A stretch of DNA of 64,000 nucleotides from Citrobacter tructae (GCF_004684345.1 NZ_CP038469.1:248001-312000); one strand, 5' to 3'. Counted from the stretch's first letter, positions 44,334 to 53,853 are shown. Program-made: numbers and translations. The notes: a model not told the origin generated them from the sequence alone.

Positions 44334-44366
44334 AAACACAAATGATAATAGAAATCATTTGTGTTT
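44334..44366. promoter_or_regulatory. Fur box with perfect 13-bp arms
   Basis: AAACACAAATGAT (44334-44346) and its exact complement (44354-44366) surround a 7-bp spacer. The centre AATGATAATAGAAATCATT fits the Fur consensus. It is about 195 bp upstream of the receptor start, on the right side to repress it under iron sufficiency. The rest of the 44150-44480 gap holds the ERIC remnant and AT-rich sequence. Confidence 0.8.
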
Positions 44367-44480
44367 GATGTAATTTAAAGTGAAAGCCTTTTAAATCAAT
44401 AAGATAATGAAGAAAGAAAAAAGGAGAAAAAGTGAAGGAATGATGGAGAAATGAAGAGGGCTGCCGCCCTCACTCAGGCG

Positions 44481-45317
44481 TTACTTCAGCAAATATTGGG
44501 CGTGAAAGCGCAGGTGATCCTCAATAAATGACGCAATAAAGTAATAGCTGTGATCGTAGCCTGGCTGGATGCGTAACGTCATCGGCCATGCGGTCTGACG
44601 CGCCGTTTCGGCCAGCACCGCTGGCTGCAACTGATCGGCAAGAAACTGATCGCTATCACCTTGATCAATCAGCGTTGGAATCGCATCTTCTGGCTTACTG
44701 GATAACATCAACGCGCAGCTATCCCACTCTGCCCATAGAGACTTATCCGCGCCCAGATAGGCGTTAAAAGCCTTCTCACCCCACGGTACGCGGCAGGGGT
44801 TTACGATCGGCGCGAAGGCGGAAACGCTGGTGTATTTTCCAGGATTTTTCAACGCCATAATCAGCGCACCGTGACCGCCCATGGAGTGCCCACTGATGGC
44901 GCAGCGTTCGCTGACGTTAAACTGTGACTGAATGAGCTGCGGCAGTTCATCACGTAAATAATCATACATGCGGAAATGCGTAGCCCATGGCTGCTGCGTG
45001 GCATTGAGATAAAAACCGGCACCCTGGCCTAAGTCGTAGCTATCATCGTTGGCCACCTGTTCACCGCGTGGGCTGGTATCTGGCATCACCAGCACAATCC
45101 CCAGCTCAGCAGCAATACGCTGCGCGCCCGCTTTGGTGGTGAAATTTTCATCATTACAGGTCAGACCCGATAACCAGTACAGTACCGGAGGCGGGGTGTT
45201 ATTGCGCGGCGGCGGGAGAAAAATGCTGAAGGTCATGGTGCAGTTTAACGCGGCGGAATCATGACGCCAGCGTTGCTGCCAGCCTTCAAAACAGCGGTGC
45301 TCTTCGAGCATTTCCAT
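44481..45317 (-). CDS. yeiG: S-formylglutathione hydrolase YeiG
   Basis: Serine esterase that hydrolyses S-formylglutathione to formate and glutathione in formaldehyde detoxification. It has 278 aa as in E. coli. The alpha/beta-hydrolase nucleophile is in GHSMGGHGAL; the His near the C-terminus is in GYDHSYYF, and the oxyanion region is YWLSGLTC. It is divergent from folE. Confidence 0.95.
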   Translation of the reverse strand: MEMLEEHRCFEGWQQRWRHDSAALNCTMTFSIFLPPPRNNTPPPVLYWLSGLTCNDENFTTKAGAQRIAAELGIVLVMPDTSPRGEQVANDDSYDLGQGAGFYLNATQQPWATHFRMYDYLRDELPQLIQSQFNVSERCAISGHSMGGHGALIMALKNPGKYTSVSAFAPIVNPCRVPWGEKAFNAYLGADKSLWAEWDSCALMLSSKPEDAIPTLIDQGDSDQFLADQLQPAVLAETARQTAWPMTLRIQPGYDHSYYFIASFIEDHLRFHAQYLLK

Positions 45318-45638
45318 GCGTGGCTCCTTGTTGTGTTGAACCTGAATATGTTTGCGAATTCACCATAATACAGATTATTCATGGCGCTGTGAGTAACTTT
45401 CACTTCCGCATTGGGCAAACATACTTCATCATCTGTATAACGTTGCATTAACACTCAATGTCACTGGTCTGAACAATAAGTGAAATCTGTACGCTGAAAG
45501 GCTGTGCCAATTTCAATAATTATCGCGGTGAATACTGGATTATGTGCGCCGCCTCACGCACAATGTTCTGGCTGTTTCCCAGCTTAAAAACTTTGCCCCA
45601 CGCAGGGCGAAGGCGCCACACCTGCAGGAGAAAAATAA
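45318..45638. other. yeiG-folE divergent intergenic region
   Basis: This 321 bp gap holds no credible gene. It must carry the two promoters. I see no clear operator; the folE ribosome site GGAG lies at about 45626-45629. Confidence 0.5.
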
Positions 45639-46307
45639 ATGTCATCACTCAGTAAAGAAGCGGCCCTGGTTCATGAAGCGCTGGTCGCGCGTGGTCTCGA
45701 AACACCGCTGCGCCCGCCCGTGCATGAGATGGATAACGAAACGCGCAAACGTCTTATCTCCGGTCATATGACCGAGATTATGCAATTGCTCAATCTTGAT
45801 TTGAGCGATGACAGCCTGATGGAAACTCCACATCGCATTGCGAAAATGTATGTTGATGAGATTTTCTCTGGTCTTGATTACGCCAACTTCCCGAAAATCA
45901 CCGTCATTGAAAACAAAATGAAGGTTGATGAGATGGTCACAGTGCGCGATATCACGCTGACCAGCACCTGTGAACATCACTTTGTCACTATCGATGGCAA
46001 AGCGACGGTGGCGTACATCCCGAAAGATTCAGTGATTGGTTTGTCGAAGATTAACCGCATTGTGCAATTCTTCGCCCAGCGTCCGCAGGTGCAGGAGCGT
46101 CTGACCCAGCAAATTCTAACCGCGCTGCAAACGCTGCTGGGGACGAATAATGTGGCGGTATCGATTGATGCGGTGCATTACTGCGTGAAAGCGCGCGGCA
46201 TTCGCGATGCGACCAGCGCGACTACCACCACCTCACTGGGTGGATTATTTAAGTCCAGCCAGAATACGCGTCAGGAATTCCTGCGCGCTGTACGTCACCA
46301 CAACTGA
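45639..46307 (+). CDS. folE: GTP cyclohydrolase I
   Basis: Converts GTP to 7,8-dihydroneopterin triphosphate, the first step of tetrahydrofolate synthesis. It has 222 aa as in E. coli and forms a decamer. Zinc ligands are visible in TSTCEHHFVTIDG and, near the C-terminus, HYCVKARGI. It is followed after 14 bp by yeiB, and the two are probably one operon. Confidence 0.97.
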   Translation: MSSLSKEAALVHEALVARGLETPLRPPVHEMDNETRKRLISGHMTEIMQLLNLDLSDDSLMETPHRIAKMYVDEIFSGLDYANFPKITVIENKMKVDEMVTVRDITLTSTCEHHFVTIDGKATVAYIPKDSVIGLSKINRIVQFFAQRPQVQERLTQQILTALQTLLGTNNVAVSIDAVHYCVKARGIRDATSATTTTSLGGLFKSSQNTRQEFLRAVRHHN

Positions 46308-46321
46308 CCAGGACAGGGACC

Positions 46322-47479
46322 ATGGAGCGTAATGTCACGCTGGATTTTATTCGTGGCGTCGCCATCCTCGGTATCCTGCTTCTCAATATCAGCGCCTTTG
46401 GTTTGCCAAAGGCGGCATATTTGAATCCGGCCTGGTCGGGCAGCATTACCTTATCGGACGCCTGGACCTGGGCGGTGCTCGATCTCTTCGCGCAGGTAAA
46501 ATTCCTCACGCTTTTCGCTCTGCTGTTTGGCGCGGGCCTGCAAATGCTGCTCCCGCGCGGTAAACGCTGGATCCAGTCGCGGCTGACACTACTGGTCTTA
46601 TTGGGCTTTATTCACGGCTTACTCTTCTGGGATGGCGATATCCTGCTGGCGTATGGCTTAATCGGCCTGATTTGCTGGCGGCTGATCCGCGATGCTCCCT
46701 CGGTAAAAAGTCTGTTTAATACAGGCGTGTTGCTCTATCTGGTGGGGATTGGCGTACTGCTGCTGCTGGGCGTTATTTCCGGGAGTGAAACCAGCCGGGC
46801 CTGGACGCCGGATGCTTCCGCGTTGCTGTATGAAAAATACTGGAAAATTAATGGCGGCATGGAAGCGGTCAGTAATCGTGTGGATATGCTGTCGAACAGT
46901 CTGCTGGCTCTGGGGGCACAGTATGGCTGGCAACTGGCGGGAATGATGCTGCTTGGTGCGGCATTGATGCGCAGCGGCTGGCTGAAAGGCCAGTACAGCT
47001 TGCGGCACTATCGACGTACAGGTGTGCTGCTGGTGGCGACAGGAATAGCCATCAATCTACCTGCGATTATGCTGCAGTGGCATCTGGAGTGGGCGTATCG
47101 CTGGTGTGCCTTCCTGTTACAAGCCCCGCGTGAACTGAGCGCGCCTTTTCAGACCGTCGGCTACGCTGCTTTGATGTTTGGTTTTTGGCCGCAGCTTAGT
47201 CGCTTCAAAATTGTTATCGCCATTGCCTGCGTAGGGCGCATGGCGCTGACCAATTATCTGTTGCAGACGCTTATCTGTACCACGCTGTTTTATCAGTTCG
47301 GTTTATTTATGCAATTTGACCGGCTGACGCTGCTGTATTTTGTAATTCCTGTCTGGGCCGTTAACCTGTTTTTCTCTGTCATTTGGCTACGTTTTTATCG
47401 GCAGGGTCCGGTAGAGTGGCTATGGCGTCAATTAACCCTGCGTGCTGCAGGGACATCATTACCGCGAACATCCAGATAA
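46322..47479 (+). CDS. yeiB: DUF418 family inner-membrane protein YeiB
   Basis: Multi-helix membrane protein (385 aa, as in E. coli), about ten helices, with N-terminal RNVTLDFIRGVAILGILLLN and the DUF418 C-terminal domain (VGRMALTNYLLQTL). Function unknown; related to acyltransferase-3-like membrane proteins. It is cotranscribed with folE (14-bp gap). Confidence 0.93.
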   Translation: MERNVTLDFIRGVAILGILLLNISAFGLPKAAYLNPAWSGSITLSDAWTWAVLDLFAQVKFLTLFALLFGAGLQMLLPRGKRWIQSRLTLLVLLGFIHGLLFWDGDILLAYGLIGLICWRLIRDAPSVKSLFNTGVLLYLVGIGVLLLLGVISGSETSRAWTPDASALLYEKYWKINGGMEAVSNRVDMLSNSLLALGAQYGWQLAGMMLLGAALMRSGWLKGQYSLRHYRRTGVLLVATGIAINLPAIMLQWHLEWAYRWCAFLLQAPRELSAPFQTVGYAALMFGFWPQLSRFKIVIAIACVGRMALTNYLLQTLICTTLFYQFGLFMQFDRLTLLYFVIPVWAVNLFFSVIWLRFYRQGPVEWLWRQLTLRAAGTSLPRTSR

Positions 47480-47510
47480 CGATCTGGATCACATTCATTA
47501 ACAAAATGGA

Positions 47511-47524
47511 TGTAACCGTTTTCA
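47511..47524. promoter_or_regulatory. GalR/GalS operator upstream of galS
   Basis: TGTAACCGTTTTCA fits the core TGTAANCGNTTNCA of the gal operator consensus at every defined position. It lies about 105 bp before galS, as expected for GalS autoregulation. Confidence 0.75.
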
Positions 47525-47528
47525 TTCC

Positions 47529-47544
47529 TGTGACATGACTCACG
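47529..47544. promoter_or_regulatory. CRP site upstream of galS
   Basis: TGTGA-CATGAC-TCACG has all ten core CRP positions except the last base. It is adjacent to the gal operator. Confidence 0.8.
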
Positions 47545-47622
47545 CAGTCCTGTACCTCGTGCTGACAAAATAGCCAGACTGGGTGTCCGTGGGCAACCGC
47601 AATCTTAAACAGGGCAGTGAAT

Positions 47623-48645
47623 ATGGTAACCATACGTGATGTGGCACGGCAGTCTGGCGTTTCTGTAGCGACGGTATCCCGCGTACTGAATAACAGTGCG
47701 CTGGTGAGTCCTGACACCCGTGAAGCGGTAATGAAGGCTGTGACGCAATTAGGCTATCGACCCAACGCCAATGCGCAAGCGCTGGCGACGCAGGTGAGCG
47801 ACACCATTGGGGTCGTGGTGATGGATGTATCTGATGCTTTTTTCGGTGCGCTGGTGAAAGCGGTGGATCAGGTGGCTCAACAGCACCAGAAATATGTGCT
47901 GATTGGCAACAGTTACCATGAAGCTGAAAAAGAACGTCATGCCATTGAAGTCTTGATTCGCCAACGTTGTAATGCCTTGATTGTCCACTCAAAAGCGCTA
48001 AGCGATCGCGAGCTCAGCGAGTTTATGGACAGCATCCCAGGCATGGTGCTAATCAATCGCATCGTCCCGGGTTACGCCCATCGTTGCGTCTGTCTGGACA
48101 ATATCAGCGGGGCCAAAATGGCGACCCGTATGCTGCTTAAAAACGGGCACCAACGTATCGGCTACCTGGCGTCAAGCCACCGTATTGAAGATGATGCGAT
48201 GCGCAAAGAAGGTTGGATGAGTGCGTTGCAAGAACACGGCATTACGCCTGCGGAAAGCTGGGTTGGTACTGGTTCACCTGATATGCCGGGGGGAGAGTCA
48301 GCCATGGTGGAACTGCTGGGGCGCAATTTGCAGCTGACGGCGGTCTTCGCCTACAACGATAATATGGCTGCCGGCGCGCTGACGGCGTTAAAAGACAACG
48401 GCATCGCCATTCCGTTACACCTTTCTATCATCGGTTTCGATGATATTCCCATTGCTCGTTACACCGATCCTCAGCTGACCACCGTGCGCTATCCCATTGC
48501 GTCAATGGCGAAAATGGCGACAGAGCTGGCGCTACAAGGCGCTGCCGGAACGCTGGATCCTGCGGGGACACACTGCTTTATGCCAACACTGGTGCGTCGT
48601 CATTCTGTGGCATTGCGGCAGAATGCGGCACCGATCACTAACTGA
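47623..48645 (+). CDS. galS: Galactose-responsive repressor GalS
   Basis: LacI-family repressor (isorepressor) of the mgl operon and itself; released by galactose or fucose. It has 340 aa (346 in E. coli; the C-terminus is shorter). The LacI HTH is VTIRDVARQSGVSVATVSRVLNN, followed by the sugar-binding domain. I chose ATG 47623, since it aligns with the E. coli start and has AGGG upstream, not the GTG two codons earlier. It precedes mglBAC. Confidence 0.95.
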   Translation: MVTIRDVARQSGVSVATVSRVLNNSALVSPDTREAVMKAVTQLGYRPNANAQALATQVSDTIGVVVMDVSDAFFGALVKAVDQVAQQHQKYVLIGNSYHEAEKERHAIEVLIRQRCNALIVHSKALSDRELSEFMDSIPGMVLINRIVPGYAHRCVCLDNISGAKMATRMLLKNGHQRIGYLASSHRIEDDAMRKEGWMSALQEHGITPAESWVGTGSPDMPGGESAMVELLGRNLQLTAVFAYNDNMAAGALTALKDNGIAIPLHLSIIGFDDIPIARYTDPQLTTVRYPIASMAKMATELALQGAAGTLDPAGTHCFMPTLVRRHSVALRQNAAPITN

Positions 48646-48658
48646 TAATATCGAGCTG

Positions 48659-48672
48659 TGTAACCGCTTTCA
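48659..48672. promoter_or_regulatory. GalS/GalR operator of mglBAC
   Basis: TGTAACCGCTTTCA fits the gal operator core TGTAANCGNTTNCA. It begins 13 bp after the galS stop and is adjacent to the CRP site, as in the E. coli mgl promoter. Confidence 0.8.
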
Positions 48673-48675
48673 ATA

Positions 48676-48691
48676 TGTGAGTAAATTCACA
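48676..48691. promoter_or_regulatory. CRP site of mglBAC
   Basis: TGTGA-GTAAAT-TCACA is a perfect match to the CRP consensus TGTGA-N6-TCACA, 3 bp from the gal operator. Confidence 0.9.
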
Positions 48692-48941
48692 GTATCTTAA
48701 CAATGCGATAGCTATGATGACACTGTTTGTTGCGCTGTAACTACTATGTAACGGTGAATAATCATTTTCATCGAGGTATAGGCGTCTTAAACGATAATTA
48801 AAGCCTGTTTTTGGAGCGTTGCCAGACACGGAAGAAATATTTTTAAAAGTGAGCTTCGGCGTTCAGTAACAGATTAGTAACGTTCTGCCTCGCCGAGCAT
48901 TTATCTCAAGTACTACCCTGCATAATAAAACCGGAGATACC

Positions 48942-49940
48942 ATGAATAAGAAGGTGTTGACCCTGTCTGCTGTAATGGCAAGCATGTTATTCGGCGCGGC
49001 TGCGCACGCTGCTGATACCCGCATTGGTGTGACGATTTATAAGTATGACGATAACTTTATGTCTGTGGTTCGTAAAGCTATCGAAAAAGATGCCAAAGCG
49101 GCGCCGGATGTACAACTGCTGATGAATGACTCCCAGAACGATCAGTCTAAACAAAACGATCAGATTGATGTGTTGCTGGCAAAAGGTGTTAAAGCCCTGG
49201 CGATCAACCTGGTTGACCCGGCAGCGGCAGGCACGGTCATTGAGAAAGCTCGCGGTCAGAACGTCCCTATTGTGTTCTTTAACAAAGAGCCTTCTCGCAA
49301 AGCGCTGGACAGCTATGACAAAGCTTTCTATGTCGGTACTGACTCTAAAGAATCCGGCATCATTCAGGGTGATTTGATTGCTAAGCACTGGGCGGCGAAC
49401 CCGAACTGGGATCTGAACAAAGACGGTAAAATTCAGTTTGTTCTGCTGAAAGGCGAGCCGGGACATCCGGATGCTGAAGCACGTACCACCTACGTGATTA
49501 AAGAGCTGAACGACAAAGGTATTAAAACTGAGCAGCTGCAGTTAGACACCGCCATGTGGGATACCGCTCAGGCGAAAGATAAAGTTGATGCGTGGATGTC
49601 CGGCCCAAATGCCAACAAAATTGAAGTGGTTATCGCCAACAACGATGCCATGGCGATGGGCGCAGTTGAAGCACTGAAAGCGCACAACAAAACCAGCGTT
49701 CCGGTATTTGGCGTGGATGCGCTGCCAGAAGCGCTGGCACTGGTGAAATCTGGCGCTATGGCCGGTACCGTGCTGAACGATGCGAACAACCAGGCGAAAG
49801 CTACCTTCGATCTGGCGAAAAACCTGGCTGCCGGCAAAGGTGCCGCTGATGGTACGAGCTGGAAAATCGAGAATAAAATCGTTCGTATTCCTTATGTTGG
49901 TGTCGACAAAGACAACCTGGCCGAGTTCACCAATAAATAA
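48942..49940 (+). CDS. mglB: D-galactose/D-glucose periplasmic binding protein
   Basis: Periplasmic binding protein for the high-affinity galactose/methyl-galactoside ABC importer, and chemoreceptor ligand for Trg. It has 332 aa as in E. coli. The signal peptide (about 23 residues, ending AAHAADTRIG) is clear. A calcium-binding loop DLNKDGKIQ, the EF-hand-like site known from this protein, is present. It has a 296-bp leader/promoter region with CRP and gal sites. Confidence 0.97.
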   Translation: MNKKVLTLSAVMASMLFGAAAHAADTRIGVTIYKYDDNFMSVVRKAIEKDAKAAPDVQLLMNDSQNDQSKQNDQIDVLLAKGVKALAINLVDPAAAGTVIEKARGQNVPIVFFNKEPSRKALDSYDKAFYVGTDSKESGIIQGDLIAKHWAANPNWDLNKDGKIQFVLLKGEPGHPDAEARTTYVIKELNDKGIKTEQLQLDTAMWDTAQAKDKVDAWMSGPNANKIEVVIANNDAMAMGAVEALKAHNKTSVPVFGVDALPEALALVKSGAMAGTVLNDANNQAKATFDLAKNLAAGKGAADGTSWKIENKIVRIPYVGVDKDNLAEFTNK

Positions 49941-49953
49941 GATCTCCGTCTGT

Positions 49954-49974
49954 GGGCGCAATTTCATTGCGCCC
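49954..49974 (+). other. mglB-mglA intergenic hairpin
   Basis: Nine-bp perfect arms GGGCGCAAT and ATTGCGCCC with a 3-nt loop, 13 bp after the mglB stop. Such hairpins protect the abundant binding-protein mRNA while limiting read-through to the ATPase and permease genes. Confidence 0.65.
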
Positions 49975-50011
49975 TTAATAACACGCTTTGCAAGGCCAAC
50001 AAGGTATAATT

Positions 50012-51532
50012 ATGGTCAGCACTAATACTCAGTCGTCAGGCGAATACTTGTTGGAAATGAGCGGCATCAACAAGTCCTTTCCCGGCGTTAAGGCTCTTGA
50101 TAATGTCAATTTAAAAGTCCGCCCACATTCTATTCATGCCCTGATGGGCGAGAATGGTGCTGGAAAGTCGACATTATTGAAATGTCTTTTTGGGATCTAT
50201 CAAAAAGATTCCGGCAGTATCTTATTCCAGGGTAAAGAAATCGATTTTCATTCTGCTAAAGAAGCACTTGAAAACGGTATCTCGATGGTACACCAAGAAT
50301 TAAACTTGGTATTACAACGTTCAGTGATGGACAATATGTGGCTGGGTCGCTATCCCACCAAAGGTATGTTTGTCGATCAGGACAAAATGTACCGTGACAC
50401 CAAAGCAATATTTGATGAGCTGGATATTGATATCGATCCGCGTGCGCGCGTCGGCACATTATCCGTTTCACAAATGCAGATGATTGAAATTGCCAAAGCA
50501 TTTTCGTATGACGCCAAAATCGTCATTATGGATGAACCGACCTCATCGTTAACCGAGAAAGAAGTTAATCATCTGTTCACCATCATCCGCAAACTGAAAG
50601 AGCGTGGATGTGGCATCGTGTATATTTCTCACAAGATGGAAGAGATCTTCCAGTTGTGCGATGAAATTACCGTGCTGCGCGATGGCCAGTGGATTGCGAC
50701 CCAGCCGCTGGAAGGGCTGGATATGGATAAGATCATCGCCATGATGGTTGGTCGCTCGCTGAACCAACGATTCCCGGACAAAGACAATACGCCAGGTGAA
50801 GTGATTCTGCAGGTGCGAAACCTGACGTCTCTGCGTCAACCGTCGATTCGTGATATCTCTTTTGATCTGCACAAAGGGGAAATTCTCGGGATTGCTGGTC
50901 TGGTCGGCGCAAAACGCACGGATATCGTGGAAACCCTGTTTGGTATTCGGGAGAAATCATCGGGTACGATTACACTCCACGGCAAAAAAATTAATAACCA
51001 CAGTGCGAATGAAGCCATTAACCATGGTTTTGCGCTGGTTACGGAAGAGCGCCGCTCAACCGGTATTTATGCCTATCTGGATATTGGGTTTAACTCGTTA
51101 ATCTCTAATATCCAAAACTATAAAAATAAAGTTGGTCTGCTGGATAATTCCCGCATGAAGAGCGATACCCAATGGGTTATTGATTCGATGAGGGTAAAAA
51201 CGCCGGGACATCGTACGCAAATTGGTTCACTTTCCGGCGGTAATCAGCAGAAGGTGGTTATTGGTCGTTGGTTGTTAACACAACCAGAGATACTGATGCT
51301 GGATGAACCCACGCGCGGAATCGACGTTGGTGCGAAATTTGAAATTTATCAGTTAATTGCTGAACTGGCGAAAAAAGAGAAGGGGATAATTATTATTTCC
51401 TCTGAAATGCCGGAATTGCTGGGTATTACCGATCGTATTCTGGTTATGAGCAACGGTCTCGTGGCTGGAATTGTTGACACTAAAACAACAACGCAAAACG
51501 AAATCCTCCGTCTTGCGTCTTTGCACCTTTAA
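50012..51532 (+). CDS. mglA: Galactose ABC importer ATPase MglA
   Basis: Fused two-domain sugar ABC ATPase, 506 aa as in E. coli. The first domain has Walker A GENGAGKS, signature LSVSQMQ and Walker B IVIMDEP. The second has a degenerate P-loop GLVGAKRT, signature LSGGNQQ and Walker B MLDEPTRGID, the pattern usual in this subfamily. ATG 50012 matches the E. coli start (MVS...), eight codons inside the longest open frame. It follows mglB by 71 bp. Confidence 0.96.
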   Translation: MVSTNTQSSGEYLLEMSGINKSFPGVKALDNVNLKVRPHSIHALMGENGAGKSTLLKCLFGIYQKDSGSILFQGKEIDFHSAKEALENGISMVHQELNLVLQRSVMDNMWLGRYPTKGMFVDQDKMYRDTKAIFDELDIDIDPRARVGTLSVSQMQMIEIAKAFSYDAKIVIMDEPTSSLTEKEVNHLFTIIRKLKERGCGIVYISHKMEEIFQLCDEITVLRDGQWIATQPLEGLDMDKIIAMMVGRSLNQRFPDKDNTPGEVILQVRNLTSLRQPSIRDISFDLHKGEILGIAGLVGAKRTDIVETLFGIREKSSGTITLHGKKINNHSANEAINHGFALVTEERRSTGIYAYLDIGFNSLISNIQNYKNKVGLLDNSRMKSDTQWVIDSMRVKTPGHRTQIGSLSGGNQQKVVIGRWLLTQPEILMLDEPTRGIDVGAKFEIYQLIAELAKKEKGIIIISSEMPELLGITDRILVMSNGLVAGIVDTKTTTQNEILRLASLHL

Positions 51533-51547
51533 GATTAGGGGCTCCTC

Positions 51548-52558
51548 ATGAGTGCGTTAAATAAGAAAAGTTTTCTTACTTATCTGAAAGAAGGCGGAAT
51601 TTACGTTGTTCTTTTGGTTCTGCTGGCCATTATTATTTTCCAGGACCCCACATTCTTAAGTTTACTGAACTTGAGTAACATTCTGACGCAATCCTCGGTG
51701 CGTATTATTATCGCGCTGGGCGTTGCCGGACTGATTGTCACCCAAGGGACTGACCTGTCAGCCGGGCGTCAGGTCGGACTGGCGGCGGTGGTTGCGGCAA
51801 CGTTATTGCAGTCGATGGAGAACGCCAACAAGGTGTTCCCGGAAATGGCCACCATGCCAATCATCGTGGTGGTGCTGATTGTCTGCGTCATTGGTGCCAT
51901 TATCGGCTTGGTCAACGGCATTATCATTGCTTACTTGAACGTGACGCCGTTTATCACTACCCTCGGCACGATGATCATCGTTTACGGGATTAACTCCCTG
52001 TACTACGACTTTGTCGGCGCATCGCCAATTTCTGGTTTTGACAGTGGGTTCTCAACCTTTGCGCAGGGCTTTATTGCACTGGGCAGTTTCCGACTTTCTT
52101 ACATCACCTTCTATGCGCTGATTGCGGTAGCCTTTGTCTGGGTGCTGTGGAACAAGACCCGCTTTGGTAAAAACATTTTCGCCATTGGCGGTAACCCGGA
52201 AGCGGCGAAAGTGTCGGGCGTTAACGTTGCGCTGAACCTGCTGATTATCTATGCGCTGTCCGGGGTGTTCTACGCCTTCGGTGGTTTGCTGGAAGCAGGG
52301 CGTATCGGCTCGGCGACTAACAACCTCGGTTTTATGTATGAACTGGATGCGATTGCAGCTTGCGTGGTAGGCGGCGTGTCGTTCAGCGGTGGGGTAGGTA
52401 CGGTCTTCGGCGTGGTGACCGGTGTGATAATTTTCACCGTCATCAACTATGGTTTAACCTACATCGGCGTGAATCCTTACTGGCAGTACATTATTAAGGG
52501 CGGCATCATCATATTCGCTGTCGCGCTGGATTCCTTGAAATACGCGCGTAAGAAATAA
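51548..52558 (+). CDS. mglC: Galactose ABC importer permease MglC
   Basis: Inner-membrane permease of the RbsC/MglC family, 336 aa as in E. coli, with eight to ten helices and the typical GTDLSAGRQVGLAAVV and IGGNPEAAKVSGVNV loops. Last gene of mglBAC, 15 bp after mglA, and followed by a strong terminator. Confidence 0.96.
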   Translation: MSALNKKSFLTYLKEGGIYVVLLVLLAIIIFQDPTFLSLLNLSNILTQSSVRIIIALGVAGLIVTQGTDLSAGRQVGLAAVVAATLLQSMENANKVFPEMATMPIIVVVLIVCVIGAIIGLVNGIIIAYLNVTPFITTLGTMIIVYGINSLYYDFVGASPISGFDSGFSTFAQGFIALGSFRLSYITFYALIAVAFVWVLWNKTRFGKNIFAIGGNPEAAKVSGVNVALNLLIIYALSGVFYAFGGLLEAGRIGSATNNLGFMYELDAIAACVVGGVSFSGGVGTVFGVVTGVIIFTVINYGLTYIGVNPYWQYIIKGGIIIFAVALDSLKYARKK

Positions 52559-52570
52559 CGCGGTAAAACA

Positions 52571-52606
52571 AAAATCCCGGTGCAGAGAATTCTGCACCGG
52601 GATTTT
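52571..52606. terminator. Terminator between mglC and preA
   Basis: Sixteen-bp perfect arms (52571-52586 and 52591-52606) with a GAAT loop and T-runs on both strands. It serves the convergent mglC and preA. Confidence 0.92.
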
Positions 52607-52617
52607 TGTGTCTTACG

Positions 52618-53853
52618 TTACAGCGTTAACGTGTGCTCTTTCTCACCTGTTTTGAATTTCACCTCACCCAGATCGATACAGGCGACCGGGCAAACGTGAC
52701 CACATAGCAAGCAACCCACGCATTTTTCGGTGTTGCAGTGTGGGGTACGGGTTTGCTCATTCCATTCCATCGCCTGATGCCCGCCGTCATAGCAGGAGAT
52801 GTAACAGCGTCCGCAGCCGACGCATTTATCGAGGTTGATATGTGGGTAGACGATGTAACTGCGATCAAGATCTTCAGCCGGAATGATATTGGCATTGGCA
52901 AGGCCGACCATCTCTTCCAGTGAATTAAATCCCTGATCGGCAAGATAGTGCGACAGCCCACTCCTCATATCCTCCACAATCCGATAACCATATTGCATGA
53001 TCCCGGTGGTCACCTGCAGCGTAGCCGCGCCTAACAGTAAAAACTCGGCGGCGTCTTCCCAGGTTTCAATACCGCCTATGCCGCTAATTGGGAAATCGCG
53101 CAGTTCGGGGTGCGTGCGCAGTTGTTGGATAAAGCGCAGCGCGATGGGTTTTACCGCCTTACCGGAATAGCCAGAAATGCTGGATTTCCCGTTGACCACC
53201 GGCATGCCGATTTTCCGGGTCAGGTCGATATTGGTGATGGATTTAACGGTGTTGATGGTGGCGATACCGTCAGCACCTCCGCGTTTAGCCGCCAGAGCCA
53301 CTTCACACATATCACCAATATTCGGCGTCATTTTGGCTAGCATCGGCAGGGAAGAACCGCGTTTTACTGCCCGGCAATATTTTTCGACCAGCTCAGGGCT
53401 TTGCCCAACATCGCTGCCCATCGCATGTGATGTCATCTGCGGACACGAGAAGTTGCACTCAATCATATCCGCACCGGCTTCTTCAACCAGACGTGCCAGC
53501 TCCTGCCATTGCTGTTCATTTTCCCCCATGATTGACGCAATCAGCACCTTATCCGGGTAGTTTTGTTTCAGCCTGCGAATGGCTGCCAGATTCTCTTCCA
53601 GCGGATGTTCGGCAATTTGCTCCATATTTTTGAAGCCAATAAAGCCGGTATCTTCTTTTGTTAGATGATCAAATCGCGGGGAGACTTCATTGGCAATGAA
53701 GAAACCGATGGTTTTAAAAACAATGCCGCCCCAGCCAGTATCATAGGCTTTGGCGCACATTTCGTAGCAGTTGCCCACCGGAGAAGAAGAGAGACAAAAC
53801 GGGTTAGGGAATTTGACGCCGCAAAAGGTAATAGAAAGATCTTTCGTTAACAT
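52618..53853 (-). CDS. preA: NAD-dependent dihydropyrimidine dehydrogenase, PreA subunit
   Basis: Catalytic subunit that reduces uracil and thymine to 5,6-dihydro forms. It has 411 aa as in E. coli. An FMN-binding dihydroorotate-dehydrogenase-like barrel with the catalytic Cys in ECNFSCPQMTSHAMG is followed by two C-terminal [4Fe-4S] motifs, CVGCGRCYISC and CVGCLLCGHVC. ATG 53853 matches the E. coli start. It overlaps preT by 7 bp (preT is upstream). Confidence 0.96.
   Translation of the reverse strand: MLTKDLSITFCGVKFPNPFCLSSSPVGNCYEMCAKAYDTGWGGIVFKTIGFFIANEVSPRFDHLTKEDTGFIGFKNMEQIAEHPLEENLAAIRRLKQNYPDKVLIASIMGENEQQWQELARLVEEAGADMIECNFSCPQMTSHAMGSDVGQSPELVEKYCRAVKRGSSLPMLAKMTPNIGDMCEVALAAKRGGADGIATINTVKSITNIDLTRKIGMPVVNGKSSISGYSGKAVKPIALRFIQQLRTHPELRDFPISGIGGIETWEDAAEFLLLGAATLQVTTGIMQYGYRIVEDMRSGLSHYLADQGFNSLEEMVGLANANIIPAEDLDRSYIVYPHINLDKCVGCGRCYISCYDGGHQAMEWNEQTRTPHCNTEKCVGCLLCGHVCPVACIDLGEVKFKTGEKEHTLTL

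Noticed and set aside
49988..50011. Longer mglA start
   Set aside because: The added eight residues are not in the family and the ATG at 50012 matches the E. coli length exactly.
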